From Bordetella avium (GTDB lineage Bacteria; Pseudomonadota; Gammaproteobacteria; Burkholderiales; Burkholderiaceae_B), in the NCBI RefSeq assembly GCF_034424645.1, contig NZ_CP139969.1, positions 186,001-250,000 of the forward strand: a stretch of 64,000 nucleotides of DNA, given 5' to 3'. The notes beneath the pieces are model-generated. The model saw only the letters and a program-made list of their open reading frames with translations, was not told the origin of the DNA and made no database searches. Shown piece by piece: positions 40,271 to 49,348 of the stretch (position 1 is the first letter of the stretch; every line of letters begins with the position of its first letter). Made by a program: the position numbers and the translations under genes.

Positions 40271-41176
40271 TCAGGCGGTCTGGTTACCGGCCAGCTCGGC
40301 CAGTGTGGCGTCGTCAGGCATGCCGCCGTCAAACCACAGGTGGGCGGCGACGGCGGACATGGCGCGTCCATCATGGCCGATGCCGGGCACGCTTTGCAAG
40401 CGCCAGCCAAAAGGCAGGCCGCGGCGCTCGGCTTCCTTGCGGCCGGCTTCAAAGTAGTTGTAAGCGCGTGCGTAACGGTGCGGCCCCTGGCGCAGGGCTT
40501 CGGGTTGATTGGGCAAATTCGGATCGGCGGTGTCGATATCCTGATCGCCCGCCAGAATCACCATTGGATAGGCCAGTAGCCGAGCCAGGTGTTCCTCGTT
40601 CAGGCCGACTCCGCCCATGCCTTCCGGGAAAGTCAGATCCAGGGTGGGCAGGGTGTACCAGCCGGCGTTGGCCGCCATCACGCCCTTAAAGGGCGTGTGC
40701 GGCTGGCTGCTCATCAGGCGGTGCACGAACTGGCCGCCGGCCGAATGGCCGAAGAGATAAACCGGGTTACAGGCGGAAATCTCGGAGGCGGCGAGATCCT
40801 TGAGCACACGGCCCACCATCGCGTAGGTCCAGCCGTCGACATGGCGCGGGTTGCCCGAGGGCGTGAAGACGCGCCCATTGTTATAGCTGTCCAGGCCCGG
40901 CCAGATCTCGTTGGAAAAGGTCGGGGCGATGATGAGCAGGCGGTGCTTGTCGGCTGCCGGAATCCAGAAATCGCGGTAGTCGTCGCCATTGCGCAAGACG
41001 CCGTGCTGTACGATGACTACCGGGTCTTCCGGGGTGTAACCGTAAGGCCGGTAGGTATTCAGCGTGAAAGGGCGATCGGCGTTGCGGTCGTCATCCACAT
41101 ACGAAAAGCTGTTGCGTCCGGCATGGCCCAGCTCGATGGCGATGCGTTCGGCGTTGCTCAGTTCGACGGGTTTCAT
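40271..41176 (-). CDS. Alpha/beta hydrolase, esterase/peptidase-like
   Basis: A 301-residue alpha/beta-hydrolase. The nucleophile elbow is GHSAGGQFVHR (Ser near residue 145); acid and base are probably the Asp in LAGDQDIDTAD and the His in PGIGHDGRAMS. The N-terminal VVIVQHGVLRNGDDYRDFW has the oxyanion strand-turn. No signal peptide is seen. It lies between the second transporter ATPase gene (2 bases after) and the M20 peptidase gene, so it belongs to the same operon. A role in opening an ester or amide of the imported compound is inference. Confidence 0.8.
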   Translation of the reverse strand: MKPVELSNAERIAIELGHAGRNSFSYVDDDRNADRPFTLNTYRPYGYTPEDPVVIVQHGVLRNGDDYRDFWIPAADKHRLLIIAPTFSNEIWPGLDSYNNGRVFTPSGNPRHVDGWTYAMVGRVLKDLAASEISACNPVYLFGHSAGGQFVHRLMSSQPHTPFKGVMAANAGWYTLPTLDLTFPEGMGGVGLNEEHLARLLAYPMVILAGDQDIDTADPNLPNQPEALRQGPHRYARAYNYFEAGRKEAERRGLPFGWRLQSVPGIGHDGRAMSAVAAHLWFDGGMPDDATLAELAGNQTA

Positions 41177-41178
41177 GA

Positions 41179-42189
41179 TCAGGCTGCGGAGTCGTTGAGG
41201 TGGCAGGCCGAAACATGGCCTGGAGCAATGGTCTTGAGCTCGGGCACTTCTTCTCTGCAGCGCTGCGTGGCGTGCGGGCAGCGCGGATGGAAGGTACAGC
41301 CCGATGGCGGGTTCAGGGGCGAGGGAATCTCACCCCGGATGGGCGTGAACTGGCGTCCGCGCCGCCCCACATCCGGTACCTCGGCCATCAATGCCTGAGT
41401 ATAAGGATGATTGGGATGGGCGAAAATCTCCGATGCCTTGGCCTGTTCGACGATCTTTCCGAGATACATGATGGCCACGCGATCGGAGATGTGCCGCACC
41501 ACGCCCAGGTCATGGCTGATGAACAGGTAGGTGAAACCATGCTGTTCGCGCAGATCCATGAACAGGTTGATGACCTGAGCCTGGATGGATACATCCAGCG
41601 CGGCGACGGGCTCATCGCACACCAGAAACTTGGGCGCGACCAGCAAGGCGCGGGCGATGCCGATGCGCTGGCGTTGGCCGCCGGAAATCTGATGCGGAAA
41701 GCGATCACGGTACTCGCGGTCCAGACCGACTTCGGCCAGGGCGCGGTCGATACGGCCGGGGATCTCGGCGGACGGCGCGAGTTTGTGCACCTTTAGTGCT
41801 TCGCCAAGGATCTGGCGCAGGCGCTGGCGCGGGTTGAGCGAGGCCTGCGGGTCCTGGAAAACCATCTGCACGCCGAGCGTGTAGGCCAGCTTGTCGGCCC
41901 CTTGCAGGGTGTTGACTTCCCGGCCTTGGTAATACAGTTCGCCCGAGCTTTGACGATGCAGGCCGGCCACGACGCGGCCCAGTGTGGACTTGCCGCAACC
42001 GGACTCGCCCACCAGTCCAACGACCTCGCCGCGCGCAATCGATAGTGATACGCCGTTGACGGCATGCACGGTGCGGCGGTCGATGGGTTTGCCGGCCAGG
42101 GCAAGAATGCGTTGCGCCATGTCCGGGCGGCTTTCAAATCGCTTATGGACGTCGCGTAGTTCGATAACGGGGGTGTCGGCTTGGGTCAT
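41179..42189 (-). CDS. Oligopeptide ABC transporter ATP-binding protein (DppF-like)
   Basis: A 336-residue ATPase with Walker A GESGCGKSTLGRVVAG near residues 60-75. The ABC signature ISGGQRQRIGIARAL and Walker B KFLVCDEPVAALD follow. The C-terminal oligopeptide-transporter extension has a Cys-rich segment (CTFHPRCPHATQRC) typical of DppD/DppF-type subunits, where it can hold an iron-sulfur cluster. It overlaps the DppD-like gene by 4 bases (ATGA). Confidence 0.9.
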   Translation of the reverse strand: MTQADTPVIELRDVHKRFESRPDMAQRILALAGKPIDRRTVHAVNGVSLSIARGEVVGLVGESGCGKSTLGRVVAGLHRQSSGELYYQGREVNTLQGADKLAYTLGVQMVFQDPQASLNPRQRLRQILGEALKVHKLAPSAEIPGRIDRALAEVGLDREYRDRFPHQISGGQRQRIGIARALLVAPKFLVCDEPVAALDVSIQAQVINLFMDLREQHGFTYLFISHDLGVVRHISDRVAIMYLGKIVEQAKASEIFAHPNHPYTQALMAEVPDVGRRGRQFTPIRGEIPSPLNPPSGCTFHPRCPHATQRCREEVPELKTIAPGHVSACHLNDSAA

Positions 42190-43163
42190 GCGGCCTCTCG
42201 GGCAATCGGCACATAGCAGCGGAAGCTGCGCGGCCCTTCATGGGTGGCGGCAGGAGGCTGCTCGGTACAGCGGGGAATCACGTTCGGACAACGGGGCCGG
42301 AAAGCACAGCCCGAGGGGCGTGCCGACAGGCTGGGCGCCATGCCGTTGATCTGGTGCAGGCGGCTGCCAGGCATGGACTGCGCGGGCATGGAATCCAGCA
42401 GGCCGCGCGTATAGGGATGGCGCGGCGCATCCAGCACTTCGTTCACCGGGCCGGTTTCGACAATGCGGCCGGCATACATGACGGCTACTTTGTCGGCGAG
42501 CTCGGCCACTACGCCCAGGTCGTGGGTGATCCAGATCAGGGCGGTTTGGTACTTACGGCAGATCTCCTGCATGCGATACAGAATCTGCCCTTGAATGGTG
42601 ACGTCCAGCGCCGTTGTCGGCTCATCGCAGATGATGAGGTCGGGGCGGTTGAGCATGGCGATAGCGATGGCCACACGCTGACGCATACCGCCCGAAAATT
42701 CGTGCGGATAAGCGTTCAGGCGTTTTTCCGGCGAGGGAATGCCCACCATGGCGAGCGCTTCGCGGCAGCGTTCCAGGGCTTCTTGGCGCGGCATTTTTTC
42801 ATGCGTGAGGATGGCCTCCAGCATCTGTTCGCCGACCTTGAGCACCGGATTCAGCGTCATGAGCGGGTCTTGGAAGATCATGGCGATGCGGTTGCCGCGC
42901 AACTGGCGCATCTGTTCTTCGCTCAGGGCCCTCAGGTCCTGACCCTTGAAGCGGATTTCGCCCTCGACGACTTCTCCGGGCGGGTCGATCAGACCCAGCA
43001 GCGAGAAACCAGTGACCGATTTGCCGGAACCGGATTCGCCCACGAGGCCGACGACTTCGCCGCGTTTGACAGTGAGGTCGACGCCGTCGACCGCCGGCCA
43101 GGCGCCGGCTTCGGTATGGAATGCGGTGCGCAGGCCGCGCACCTCGAGAATAGTGTCACTCAT
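42186..43163 (-). CDS. Oligopeptide ABC transporter ATP-binding protein (DppD-like)
   Basis: A 325-residue ATPase. Walker A is [16 protein letters not shown], the signature [16 protein letters not shown], and Walker [13 protein letters not shown]. The C-terminal oligopeptide extension has [14 protein letters not shown]. It pairs with the DppF-like subunit as a heterodimer. Both ends overlap neighbours by 4 bases, so translation is coupled to the permease and second ATPase genes. Confidence 0.91.
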   Translation of the reverse strand: MSDTILEVRGLRTAFHTEAGAWPAVDGVDLTVKRGEVVGLVGESGSGKSVTGFSLLGLIDPPGEVVEGEIRFKGQDLRALSEEQMRQLRGNRIAMIFQDPLMTLNPVLKVGEQMLEAILTHEKMPRQEALERCREALAMVGIPSPEKRLNAYPHEFSGGMRQRVAIAIAMLNRPDLIICDEPTTALDVTIQGQILYRMQEICRKYQTALIWITHDLGVVAELADKVAVMYAGRIVETGPVNEVLDAPRHPYTRGLLDSMPAQSMPGSRLHQINGMAPSLSARPSGCAFRPRCPNVIPRCTEQPPAATHEGPRSFRCYVPIAREAA

Positions 43164-44080
43164 GCTCGTCGAGGGTCCAGGCTTTCGCGCAGGCGGTCGC
43201 CCACGATGTTGATGGTCAGGATGAGGATCAGCAGGGCCAGGCCCGGGAACAGGCTGATCCAGTAATCACCCGAGAGCAGGTATTGGAAGCCGTTGGCGAT
43301 CAACAGGCCCAGCGACGGTTCGGTCACCGGCACGCCGACGCCCAGGAAGGAGAGCGTGGCTTCCAGCACGATGGCATTGGCGATCTGGATGGTGGCGAAC
43401 ACCATCACCGGCCCGATACAGTTGGGCAGCAGATGAAAGAGCATGATGCGCCAGGCCGGAAAGCCGAGGTTGGCCGCCGCTTCGACATACTCTTTGCGCC
43501 GCTCCTGTAGCGCCCGGCCGCGCATGATGCGCGCGTAATGCGCCCATTGCACGATGACCAGGGCCAGAATCACCTTGTCTACGCCCCGGCCCATCATGGC
43601 CAGCAGCACCAGGGCCACCAGAATGGTCGGGAAGCCCAGGATGAAATCGACCAGACGCATCAGGATGGAGTCGATCACGCCGCCGGTATAAGCCGCCAGC
43701 AGGCCGACTAGGCTGCCGATGGCGGTGGACAAGGCCACGGCCGTCAGGCCCACGAACAGGCTGATGCGCAGGCCATACAGAATGGCGCTGAGCATGTCGC
43801 GGCCCTGGTCGTCGGTGCCGAGCCAGTAGATGCCACCTTCGGCCATGGGCGAGCGCGGCGCCAGCCGGCCATCCAGCAGGTTGAGATTGGCGAGGTCATA
43901 GGGGTTTTGCGGCGCGAAGAAAGGCGCCAGCAGCACCACTGCGATGAGAATGAACAGGGCGAGCGCCGACCCGCGCAGGGTCGGGCGGCTGCGCAGCTTC
44001 TTCAGAATTTGCGCGCGTCGCGGGGTTTCGGCCAGGGGCGGAACCGTGCGCGTGCGGCCATTGCTGGAGGATGTTGCCAT
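43160..44080 (-). CDS. Peptide ABC transporter permease (DppC-like)
   Basis: A 306-residue inner-membrane permease with a cytoplasmic N-terminal tail and about six membrane helices. The transmembrane-domain coupling loop (EAA motif) is [27 protein letters not shown]. The N-terminal OppC-type region [20 protein letters not shown] is characteristic. It lies 8 bases after the DppB-like gene and overlaps the DppD-like gene by 4 bases. Confidence 0.9.
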   Translation of the reverse strand: MATSSSNGRTRTVPPLAETPRRAQILKKLRSRPTLRGSALALFILIAVVLLAPFFAPQNPYDLANLNLLDGRLAPRSPMAEGGIYWLGTDDQGRDMLSAILYGLRISLFVGLTAVALSTAIGSLVGLLAAYTGGVIDSILMRLVDFILGFPTILVALVLLAMMGRGVDKVILALVIVQWAHYARIMRGRALQERRKEYVEAAANLGFPAWRIMLFHLLPNCIGPVMVFATIQIANAIVLEATLSFLGVGVPVTEPSLGLLIANGFQYLLSGDYWISLFPGLALLILILTINIVGDRLRESLDPRRA

Positions 44081-44088
44081 GGCGAACC

Positions 44089-45066
44089 TTAATGTGCGGG
44101 GGCGACCAACTGCACGCGCGGGTCGAGGGCGGCGTACATGATGTCGACAATGAGATTGATGATGACGAAGATCAGCGTGACCAGCATCACATAGGCCACC
44201 ACGACAGGGCGGTCGAGCTGGTAGACGCTATCGATCAGCAACTTGCCCATGCCCGGCCAGGCGAACACGGTTTCAGTGATGGTCGAGTAGGCGATCAGTT
44301 GGCCGAATTCCATGCCGATCACGGTGACGACCGGGATCAGAATGTTGCGCAGAATGTGGCGGCGCACGATACGGCCAGGCTTGACGCCCTTGGCCCGCGC
44401 GAACTTCACATACTCCTGCGACTGGGCTTCGACCACGCCGCTGGCGGTCATGCGCAGGACCAGCGCGATATTGGCCAGCCCCAGGTTGATGGCCGGCATG
44501 ATGACATGGGCCCAGCCTTCGGACGAAAACAGCGAGAACGGGATGCCGAACACCGTGATGGTCGGTCCGCGTCCGGAGGCGGGCAGCCAGCCCAGCCACA
44601 CCGAAAACAGCAGGATCAGCATCATGCCCTGCCAGAAATTGGGCAGGGAGAAGCCTAGCACCGACGTCCCCATGATGCCTCGGCCGAGCGGCTGGTCGCG
44701 GTACAGGCCGGCGACCAGCCCCAAGGGGATGCCGAAAACACAGGTCAGCGTGATGGCGACCAGCACCAGTTCAAAGGTGGCCGGCATGCGTTGCAGGATG
44801 AGTTCGAGCGCGGGGATGCCGTGCACGAAGGAGTTGCCCAGATCGCCGTGCAGGGCGCGCCACAGGAAGTTGAGGTATTGCTCCCAGACGGGCAGGTCCA
44901 GGCCGAGGCGGGTAATCATCGCCTGACGGGCTTCCATGCTGGCTTCGGGGCTGACCAGCAGTTCGATCGGGTCCCCCACGGCGTACACCGCAAGAAAGAC
45001 AACCAGCGATACCGCTAGCAGAACAAACAGGCTTTGAATCAGCCTGCGCAGGATAAACAAGGCCAC
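44089..45066 (-). CDS. Peptide ABC transporter permease (DppB-like)
   Basis: A 325-residue permease. The N-terminal FILRRLIQSLFVLLAVSLVVFLAVYAVGDP is the family opening. The EAA loop is EYVKFARAKGVKPGRIVRRHILRNILIPV. The start is a GTG at 45066, preceded on the minus strand by AAGGAA. It begins the downstream part of the operon, about 290 bases after the binding-protein gene, with a stem-loop between them. Confidence 0.9.
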   Translation of the reverse strand: MALFILRRLIQSLFVLLAVSLVVFLAVYAVGDPIELLVSPEASMEARQAMITRLGLDLPVWEQYLNFLWRALHGDLGNSFVHGIPALELILQRMPATFELVLVAITLTCVFGIPLGLVAGLYRDQPLGRGIMGTSVLGFSLPNFWQGMMLILLFSVWLGWLPASGRGPTITVFGIPFSLFSSEGWAHVIMPAINLGLANIALVLRMTASGVVEAQSQEYVKFARAKGVKPGRIVRRHILRNILIPVVTVIGMEFGQLIAYSTITETVFAWPGMGKLLIDSVYQLDRPVVVAYVMLVTLIFVIINLIVDIMYAALDPRVQLVAPAH

Positions 45067-45284
45067 GTTTTGATTTCCTTGGTGGTCTCAATAAACGGCG
45101 CGCCGGTCAGGCGCTCCGCGAAAAACTTGGGTTCCGGGGCCGATAAGCCTCGCGCGCTTCGCGCCAGGCCATGAGGGCTGGGAAGCCTGTCGATGTCCGT
45201 CGCCTGTGCGGCGTTTTGGCTCTCATCGACGGGGATGGCGGGCGAGATTGTATAGGGGTTACAAATCTGACCATCCGGGAAGGA

Positions 45285-45311
45285 ACAAGGGCGCCGCCAT
45301 CGGCGGCGCCC
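45285..45311 (-). terminator. Stem-loop between binding-protein and permease genes
   Basis: A 10-bp perfect GC-rich stem, GGGCGCCGCC at 45289-45298 and GGCGGCGCCC at 45302-45311, loop of 3. On the minus strand it is followed only by TTGTTCCTTCC. It probably acts as a leaky terminator or 3'-end stabiliser, so that the binding protein is made in excess over the membrane parts. Confidence 0.55.
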
Positions 45312-45356
45312 CTGGGCGGGTCAGCATCCTTCATGAAAGGGCTGGACCCGCGTGGC

Positions 45357-46982
45357 TTACTTCTTGTCCGCGGGTTTGACCGAGGTGGCCAGCGTGTACT
45401 GGTCGCGGCGGCCCTCGTAGGTCAGGCCCTTGCGGAAGGCCCAGATGCTGCTTTCGAAGTGCAGCGGGATCAGCGGCACATTGTCCAGGGCGATCTGCGT
45501 GGCCTGTTGCAGCAGCTTTTCGCGCTTGGCCGGATCGACCGTCACGATGGCTTCCAGATAGACCTTGTCGAAGTCGGGGTTGCTGAAACCGCCGTAGTTG
45601 CTGGTGCCCAGGCTCTTGGGCGAATCCAGCGAGGCGACCCACAGTTGGAACAGACCCGAGGCCTCGCCCACTTCAGACGGCCAGCCGCCGATCGGGAAGC
45701 TGAACTCACGCTTGGCGCGCTTGGGGAAGTAGATCGAGGCGGTCATGGCGTCAACGTTGGCCTTGATGCCGACGCGCGACAGGTACTGCGCCACAGCCTG
45801 AGCCACTTGGCCGTCATTGACGTAGCGGTCGTTGGTGGTCGAGATGGTCATCTCGAAGCCATTCGGGTAGCCCGCCTCGGCCAGCAGCTTCTTGGCGCCT
45901 TCGGGGTCGTACTTGATTTCAGGGGCGTTGGCCAAACCGCCGAACATGCCGTCAGGCATGTATTGGTAGGCGGGCGTAGCCAGGCCGTCCATGATGCGCG
46001 ACACGATGGTCTTGCGGTCGATCGCCATCGAGATGGCTTTGCGCACACGCAGATCCTGGAGCGGATTCTTGCCGTCGGCCGCTTTGACGAAGGGGCTTTC
46101 GGCGCGGCCCACGTCCGGCTGGAAGAACACCAGGCGGGTGGACGGCGTGGCGACGTAGCCGTATTGCGGATTGGACTTGATGCGCTGCAGATCGCGTGCG
46201 GCCGGGTTTTCAATGACGTCGAAGTCACCCGAGAGCAGGCCGGTCAGGCGCGGGCCCGCATTGGGCACGGGCACCATCTTGACTTCTTTCCAGGCCGGCT
46301 TCTCGCCCCAGTAAAGCTCGTTGCGGCTGAGTTCGATACCCGAGCCCTTCACGTAAGACTTCAGGGTGTAGGGGCCAGTACCAATGGCGTCCTTGCCATT
46401 GTTGAAGTCGGCCACGGTGGGCCACTTGCCAGTAACGCCGCAACCCTTTTTCGGATCGAAGGTCAGCTTGCCGTGCTCGACAATGCCGTTCCAGATGATG
46501 GGCAGACCGCGCGCCAGTTCGGCGGGCATCAGCGGCAGCGGTTCGGCCGTCTTGATGATGACGGTGTACGCATCGGGCGTTTGCACGTCCGTGATGCGCT
46601 TGGTCATGTCCATGTACGACTGCGAGACATTGGTCTCGTTGTTCAGCGTACGGCAGATGGTGAACAGCACATCCTCGGAGGTGAAAGGCTTGCCGTTGGA
46701 AAACTTGACGTCGTCGCGCAGCTTGAATTCCCAGGTCAGGTCGTCCAGGGTTTTCCAGGACTTGGCCAGCGAGGGCTTGAGCTTCATGTCCGCATCCCGC
46801 GCCACCAGCGAGTCATAGACGTGGGCCGCGAAGGCGTCGTTCTGCGTTTGCTTGTGATAGTGCGGGTCGGCCGACGTGGGTTCGGACGACAGCGCGATCT
46901 TCAGGTTTTGGGCAAGGGCGGCGCTGCCGGGCGCGGCGACCATGCCCGCCGCCAATGCGGCCAGGAGGAGGCGAGACTTCAT
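45357..46982 (-). CDS. Peptide ABC transporter substrate-binding protein
   Basis: A 541-residue periplasmic binding protein of the SBP_bac_5 (DppA/OppA) family. A Sec signal peptide ends near AALAQ, about residue 25. No lipobox Cys is present, so it is soluble. Family regions are LKIALSSEPTSADPHYH, AKSWKTLDDLTWEFKLRDDVKFSNGKPFTSEDV-type lobe I sequence, IGTGPYTLKSYVKG and LRVRKAISMAIDR. Related proteins bind peptides, glutathione, opines or nickel; the ligand here is unknown. ATG 46982 is chosen over the TTG three codons earlier. It is first in the seven-gene operon. Confidence 0.9.
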   Translation of the reverse strand: MKSRLLLAALAAGMVAAPGSAALAQNLKIALSSEPTSADPHYHKQTQNDAFAAHVYDSLVARDADMKLKPSLAKSWKTLDDLTWEFKLRDDVKFSNGKPFTSEDVLFTICRTLNNETNVSQSYMDMTKRITDVQTPDAYTVIIKTAEPLPLMPAELARGLPIIWNGIVEHGKLTFDPKKGCGVTGKWPTVADFNNGKDAIGTGPYTLKSYVKGSGIELSRNELYWGEKPAWKEVKMVPVPNAGPRLTGLLSGDFDVIENPAARDLQRIKSNPQYGYVATPSTRLVFFQPDVGRAESPFVKAADGKNPLQDLRVRKAISMAIDRKTIVSRIMDGLATPAYQYMPDGMFGGLANAPEIKYDPEGAKKLLAEAGYPNGFEMTISTTNDRYVNDGQVAQAVAQYLSRVGIKANVDAMTASIYFPKRAKREFSFPIGGWPSEVGEASGLFQLWVASLDSPKSLGTSNYGGFSNPDFDKVYLEAIVTVDPAKREKLLQQATQIALDNVPLIPLHFESSIWAFRKGLTYEGRRDQYTLATSVKPADKK

Positions 46983-47011
46983 GTAGGACAAATCCGATGA
47001 GTAAGGCCGCG

Positions 47012-47040
47012 ATTTTGTTGGGCACTCAGGACATTGTCAA
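47012..47040 (-). promoter_or_regulatory. Putative sigma-70 promoter for peptide-uptake operon
   Basis: On the minus strand, TTGACA (complement of 47035-47040), 17 bases, then CAAAAT (complement of 47012-47017), about 30 bases before the binding-protein start. An 8-bp dyad CCTCTGAC/GTCAGAGG (47066-47073 and 47089-47096) lies just upstream and might be a regulator site. Confidence 0.5.
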
Positions 47041-47116
47041 CGATTGGCCAGCCAAACGCCTGCATCCTCTGACCATTTATTGCGCTGTGTCAGAGGGATT
47101 AAATGGGGCGTATTGG

Positions 47117-47167
47117 GGAAATCCCTAGGGGTTTCCGGAAAGAACCGCGCCGGTTGGACCGGCGCGG
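47117..47167 (-). terminator. Stem-loop and palindrome after the 47.4 kb small gene
   Basis: A perfect 10-bp stem CCGCGCCGGT/ACCGGCGCGG (47145-47154 and 47158-47167) is followed on the minus strand by TTCTTTCC, which fits a weak terminator for the small gene. Right beside it is a 20-base near-palindrome GGAAATCC-CTAG-GGGTTTCC (47117-47136), which resembles a decayed copy of the CTAGGG...CCCTAG operator found upstream of the same gene. Confidence 0.5.
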
Positions 47168-47240
47168 ATGGCGCCCGAGGGAGAGGGAAGGCGCCAGGAG
47201 AAGGCGTGACCCTGTTTGGCGTCACACCGTTGTCAAAGCC

Positions 47241-47474
47241 TTACCACTGCGAGCCGCTGTACCAGGCGCTTTGGGCGCGGGCGCGATTCATCGACTCGTT
47301 GACCTCTGCCACGAAGGCGAAGACGGCGCCGATGCTGCGGCGGATGCGGCGAGCCACGTTCTTGATATCGACGAGGGGGGGCAGGGAGGATTGGTTTTCC
47401 ATGACGCCACACAGCAGGTCACGCTCGAGCGCGTCGGTCAGGCGGGCATTTTGGTTCAGGATCAGGTGGCTCAT
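47241..47474 (-). CDS. Small protein of unknown function
   Basis: A 77-residue protein that I do not recognise. The N-terminal half is polar (MSHLILNQNARLTDALERDLL). The middle has a basic amphipathic stretch (DIKNVARRIRRSIGAVFAFVAEVNESMNRARAQ) that could be helical and membrane-associated, and the end is aromatic (SAWYSGSQW). It looks real: a GGAG ribosome site precedes ATG 47474, and a near-consensus promoter flanked by two palindromes lies upstream. A stem-loop follows. It stands between nnrD and the peptide-uptake operon on the same strand. Confidence 0.7.
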   Translation of the reverse strand: MSHLILNQNARLTDALERDLLCGVMENQSSLPPLVDIKNVARRIRRSIGAVFAFVAEVNESMNRARAQSAWYSGSQW

Positions 47475-47515
47475 GGCTTACTCCAATCATCTCTTTATCG
47501 GATTTGGTATAAGCC

Positions 47516-47568
47516 ATTATAGGGAAAACCCTAGATGCAGTGCAACAAAAATCTAGGGAAAACCCTAG
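47516..47568 (-). promoter_or_regulatory. Promoter with two CTAGGG-AAAA-CCCTAG operators
   Basis: On the minus strand, TTGCAC (complement of 47540-47545), 18 bases, TATAAT (complement of 47516-47521). Site 1, TAGGGAAAACCCTA (47520-47533), covers the -10/spacer. Site 2, CTAGGGAAAACCCTAG (47553-47568), lies upstream of -35 and overlaps the nnrD stop codon. Centres are 34 bases apart. Two identical palindromes around a strong promoter imply repression by a dimeric protein. The regulator is unknown. Confidence 0.7.
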
Positions 47569-48446
47569 TTTGTTGTAAAGCTGCCGCCGGGGAGGGGTGG
47601 GTGAATCAGCCGGCCGTTGCGGATGGCGCGGGCGGCGTCAGCCAGTTCGCCGGCCGTCAGGCCGATGGGCCCCACTCCCTGGGCGGCCAGGGCGTCAGCA
47701 GCCGCGCCGTGCAGCCAGACGGCGGCGGGCACGGCCTGTTCCGGCGGCAAGGATTGGGCCAGCAAGGCGCCCAGCATGCCGGCCAATACATCGCCGGTGC
47801 CGGCCGTGGCCAGGCCTGGATTGCCTGTCGGGTTGCGCAGGCAAGCGCCATCGGGGGCACAGACCAGGCTGCCCGCGCCCTTGAGCACGATCCAGGCCGT
47901 GAAGCGCCGCGCCAGCGCCTTGGCTGCCGCCGGGCGGTCTGCCTGTACCTGGGCTGTGGCGCAGGCGAGCAGACGCGCCGCCTCGGCGGGGTGCGGGGTC
48001 AAGACCACGGTGCCCTTGCCCCAGCTCGGATCAAGCTTGCCCGAGGCCAGCAAATTCAGGCCATCGGCGTCCAGCACCAACGGCGCCCCGGCACGCGATT
48101 GAAACAGGAGCGATAGCGTTCGAATGGCGTAATCCGAGGTGCCAATGCCGCAGCCCGCCGTCCAGGCCGACAGCGTCAGGCCGCAGGTCAGCAGATGGTC
48201 CGCATCGCGCACCATCAGTTCCGGTTGGAGGGGGTCGCAGGCCAGCGGACTGGGTGTCTCGGCCAGGCCGACCAGTACTTTCCCGGCGCCGGTCTTGAGC
48301 GCGGCGCGCGCCGCCAGCAAGGCCGCGCCCGTCATGCCCGGGCCGCCGCCCAGGATGCCCAGACTGCCGAAACTGCCTTTATTGCTATCGCTCGGGCGGG
48401 GGGCGAACAGATCGGGAAACTGCTTGGGCGCGATCAAGGCGGGCAT
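47565..48446 (-). CDS. nnrD: ADP-dependent NAD(P)H-hydrate dehydratase
   Basis: Repairs hydrated NAD(P)H back to the reduced cofactor. The 293-residue protein is a stand-alone ribokinase-like dehydratase domain, without the N-terminal epimerase half found in E. coli YjeF/Nnr. Motifs are [20 protein letters not shown] (Gly-rich N-terminal segment), [29 protein letters not shown] and the C-terminal [18 protein letters not shown], which holds the catalytic GTGD. ATG 48446 is the best start; the longer open frame upstream overlaps the divergent hydratase gene. Its stop lies inside the operator of the small gene. Confidence 0.9.
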   Translation of the reverse strand: MPALIAPKQFPDLFAPRPSDSNKGSFGSLGILGGGPGMTGAALLAARAALKTGAGKVLVGLAETPSPLACDPLQPELMVRDADHLLTCGLTLSAWTAGCGIGTSDYAIRTLSLLFQSRAGAPLVLDADGLNLLASGKLDPSWGKGTVVLTPHPAEAARLLACATAQVQADRPAAAKALARRFTAWIVLKGAGSLVCAPDGACLRNPTGNPGLATAGTGDVLAGMLGALLAQSLPPEQAVPAAVWLHGAAADALAAQGVGPIGLTAGELADAARAIRNGRLIHPPLPGGSFTTN

Positions 48447-48524
48447 TTTGTCTCCGGGTGCATGGGGTCTTTCCACTATAGTGCCCAAAACCGGGCGCAC
48501 CGTCGCGCCTGTCTGGAGACCGAG

Positions 48525-49340
48525 ATGACTGCTGATCCCACCCTGGCGCACTATGCGCGCTATCAATCGCTCAAGCTGCGCCGCCACCCGGAAGGCGTGC
48601 TTGAACTGATCATGGGCGCCAAGGACGCCAGCGGCAAACTTTCCACGGCGGATCATCGCTTGCATCGTGAACTGGCGGATATCTGGCGTGATATCGACAC
48701 CGACCCGGAGACCCGTGTGGTGGTCATCCGTGGCGAAGGCAAGGCTTTCTCGGGGGGCGGCGACCTGGATCTCGTGCAGCAGATGGCGGACGACTTCGAG
48801 GTGCGCACGCGTGTCTGGCGCGAGGCCCGCGACCTGGTCTACAACATCATCAATTGCAATAAGCCGGTGGTTTCGGCCATGCACGGCGCGGCGGTCGGTG
48901 CGGGTCTGGTGGCGGGCTTGCTGGCCGACGTGTCTATCGCTGCGCGCGATGCCCGCATCATCGACGGGCATACCCGTCTTGGCGTGGCGGCCGGCGATCA
49001 TGCCGCCATCGTCTGGCCCCTGCTGTGCGGTATGGCCAAGGCCAAGTATTACCTGCTGCTGTGCGAGACGGTCAGCGGTGAGGAAGCCGAGCGCATCGGT
49101 CTGGTGTCGCTATGCGTCGATGAGGCCGAGTTGTTTGAGCGCGCATTCGAGGTCGCGACCCGGCTGGCGCGAGGGTCGCAGACGGCAATCCGCTGGACCA
49201 AGTACGCCCTGAATAATTGGCTGCGCCAGGCCGGCCCCAGTTTTGACACCTCATTGGCGTTGGAATTCATGGGCTTTTCCGGCCCGGATGTGCGCGAGGG
49301 AATCCAGTCGCTGCGCGAGCGCCGCGCCCCGGAGTTTTGA
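48525..49340 (+). CDS. Enoyl-CoA hydratase/isomerase family protein
   Basis: A 271-residue crotonase-fold protein. The oxyanion-hole segments are [15 protein letters not shown] and [22 protein letters not shown]. At the usual first catalytic Glu position the sequence is AGLVAGL, so that acid is missing, and the second motif is [14 protein letters not shown]. This points to a non-hydratase activity such as isomerase, decarboxylase or thioesterase-type crotonase. It is divergent from nnrD by 78 bases and convergent with the next crotonase gene. Confidence 0.8.
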   Translation: MTADPTLAHYARYQSLKLRRHPEGVLELIMGAKDASGKLSTADHRLHRELADIWRDIDTDPETRVVVIRGEGKAFSGGGDLDLVQQMADDFEVRTRVWREARDLVYNIINCNKPVVSAMHGAAVGAGLVAGLLADVSIAARDARIIDGHTRLGVAAGDHAAIVWPLLCGMAKAKYYLLLCETVSGEEAERIGLVSLCVDEAELFERAFEVATRLARGSQTAIRWTKYALNNWLRQAGPSFDTSLALEFMGFSGPDVREGIQSLRERRAPEF

Positions 49341-49348
49341 ACGCGGCC

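Noticed and set aside
45171..47000. 609-codon plus-strand open frame opposite the binding-protein gene
   Set aside because: Antisense shadow of the binding-protein gene; composition (Arg/Gly/Val/His-rich) is not protein-like.
48447..49001. N-terminal epimerase (NnrE) half of nnrD
   Set aside because: The open frame upstream of nnrD overlaps the divergent crotonase gene and has no NnrE motifs. nnrD is a stand-alone dehydratase here.
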